DNA of 64,000 nt from Tremella fuciformis (lineage: Eukaryota > Basidiomycota > Tremellomycetes > Tremellales > Tremellaceae): the NCBI GenBank assembly GCA_032768795.1, contig CP136490.1, positions 5,084,001 to 5,148,000 on the forward strand, in the 5' to 3' direction. Positions 63,991 through 64,000 of this stretch are shown in pieces. Numbering within the stretch: the first letter of the stretch is position 1; each line of letters opens with the position of its first letter. The notes under the pieces were generated by a model. That model ran no database searches. It saw only the letters and a program-made list of their open reading frames with translations, and was not told the origin of the DNA. The translations under genes and the position numbers were made by a program.

Positions 63991-64000
63991 CTGATCAGCT

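Noticed and set aside
1..64000. tRNA, rRNA, CRISPR or bacterial operon elements
   Set aside because: I scanned for tRNA T-loop-like GGTTCGA contexts with flanking stems, rRNA-like sequence and spaced direct repeats and found none convincing. Several GTTCGAA-type words lack a cloverleaf.

Overview
The window is nuclear DNA of a basidiomycete fungus. Genes are dense and carried on both strands, and nearly every conserved gene is cut by many short introns, mostly 40-55 nt, with a GCTGAC/GCTGAT-like branch site a few bases before the acceptor. I could place about 140 introns by requiring a continuous frame and conserved protein across each junction. The intron style and gene content suggest a yeast-like Agaricomycotina such as Tremellomycetes; the class is an inference. 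There are no bacterial, organellar or rRNA features, and I saw no tRNA or CRISPR array.

Layout. 0-4.4 kb: three unrecognised minus-strand genes, two of them paralogues. 4.9-12.4 kb: a membrane-anchored nucleotide pyrophosphatase/phosphodiesterase, a large protein with a C-terminal zinc finger, and a VBA-like MFS transporter, whose 3' end abuts a 471-bp terminal-inverted-repeat element. 14-18 kb: three tandem lineage-specific genes, each with a strong TATA box. 18-30 kb: a conserved fungal protein of unknown function, the phosphorelay protein YPD1, Golgi tether COG4, a DENN-like protein and a PTC2-type PP2C phosphatase. 30.7-36.4 kb: a secreted hydrophobic protein, a methyltransferase, WRAP73 and an orphan gene. 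37.9-40.1 kb: two tiny secreted proteins with the same mirror-symmetric six-cysteine frame. 40.8-63 kb: DDI1, a TMEM184/DUF300 protein, gluconokinase, PER1, an ELO elongase, a Cab3/Hal3 PPC decarboxylase, enolase, POLD3, a 22-exon chitin synthase and an unknown coiled-coil protein. The right edge cuts a lysine/alanine-rich gene.

The conserved genes are unlinked housekeeping functions: GPI and lipid remodelling, cell wall, CoA synthesis, glycolysis, replication, trafficking and stress signalling. There is no sign of a metabolic cluster. Clear TATA boxes (TATAAA-type) occur almost only at the short lineage-specific or secreted genes, which suggests those genes are inducible while the rest are housekeeping.

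Most notable observations: (i) a tandem pair of secreted peptides with C-x3-C-x6-C-x(10-12)-C-x6-C-x3-C; (ii) a tandem trio of unknown TATA-driven proteins; (iii) a probable AT-AC intron at the invariant DSRGNPT motif of enolase; (iv) five GC-AG introns, three with the donor GCACG; (v) micro-exons down to 14-15 nt and a coding exon that is only the ATG; (vi) a MITE-like element with TA target duplication. All exon models are by eye from reading frame and protein conservation, without transcript data.
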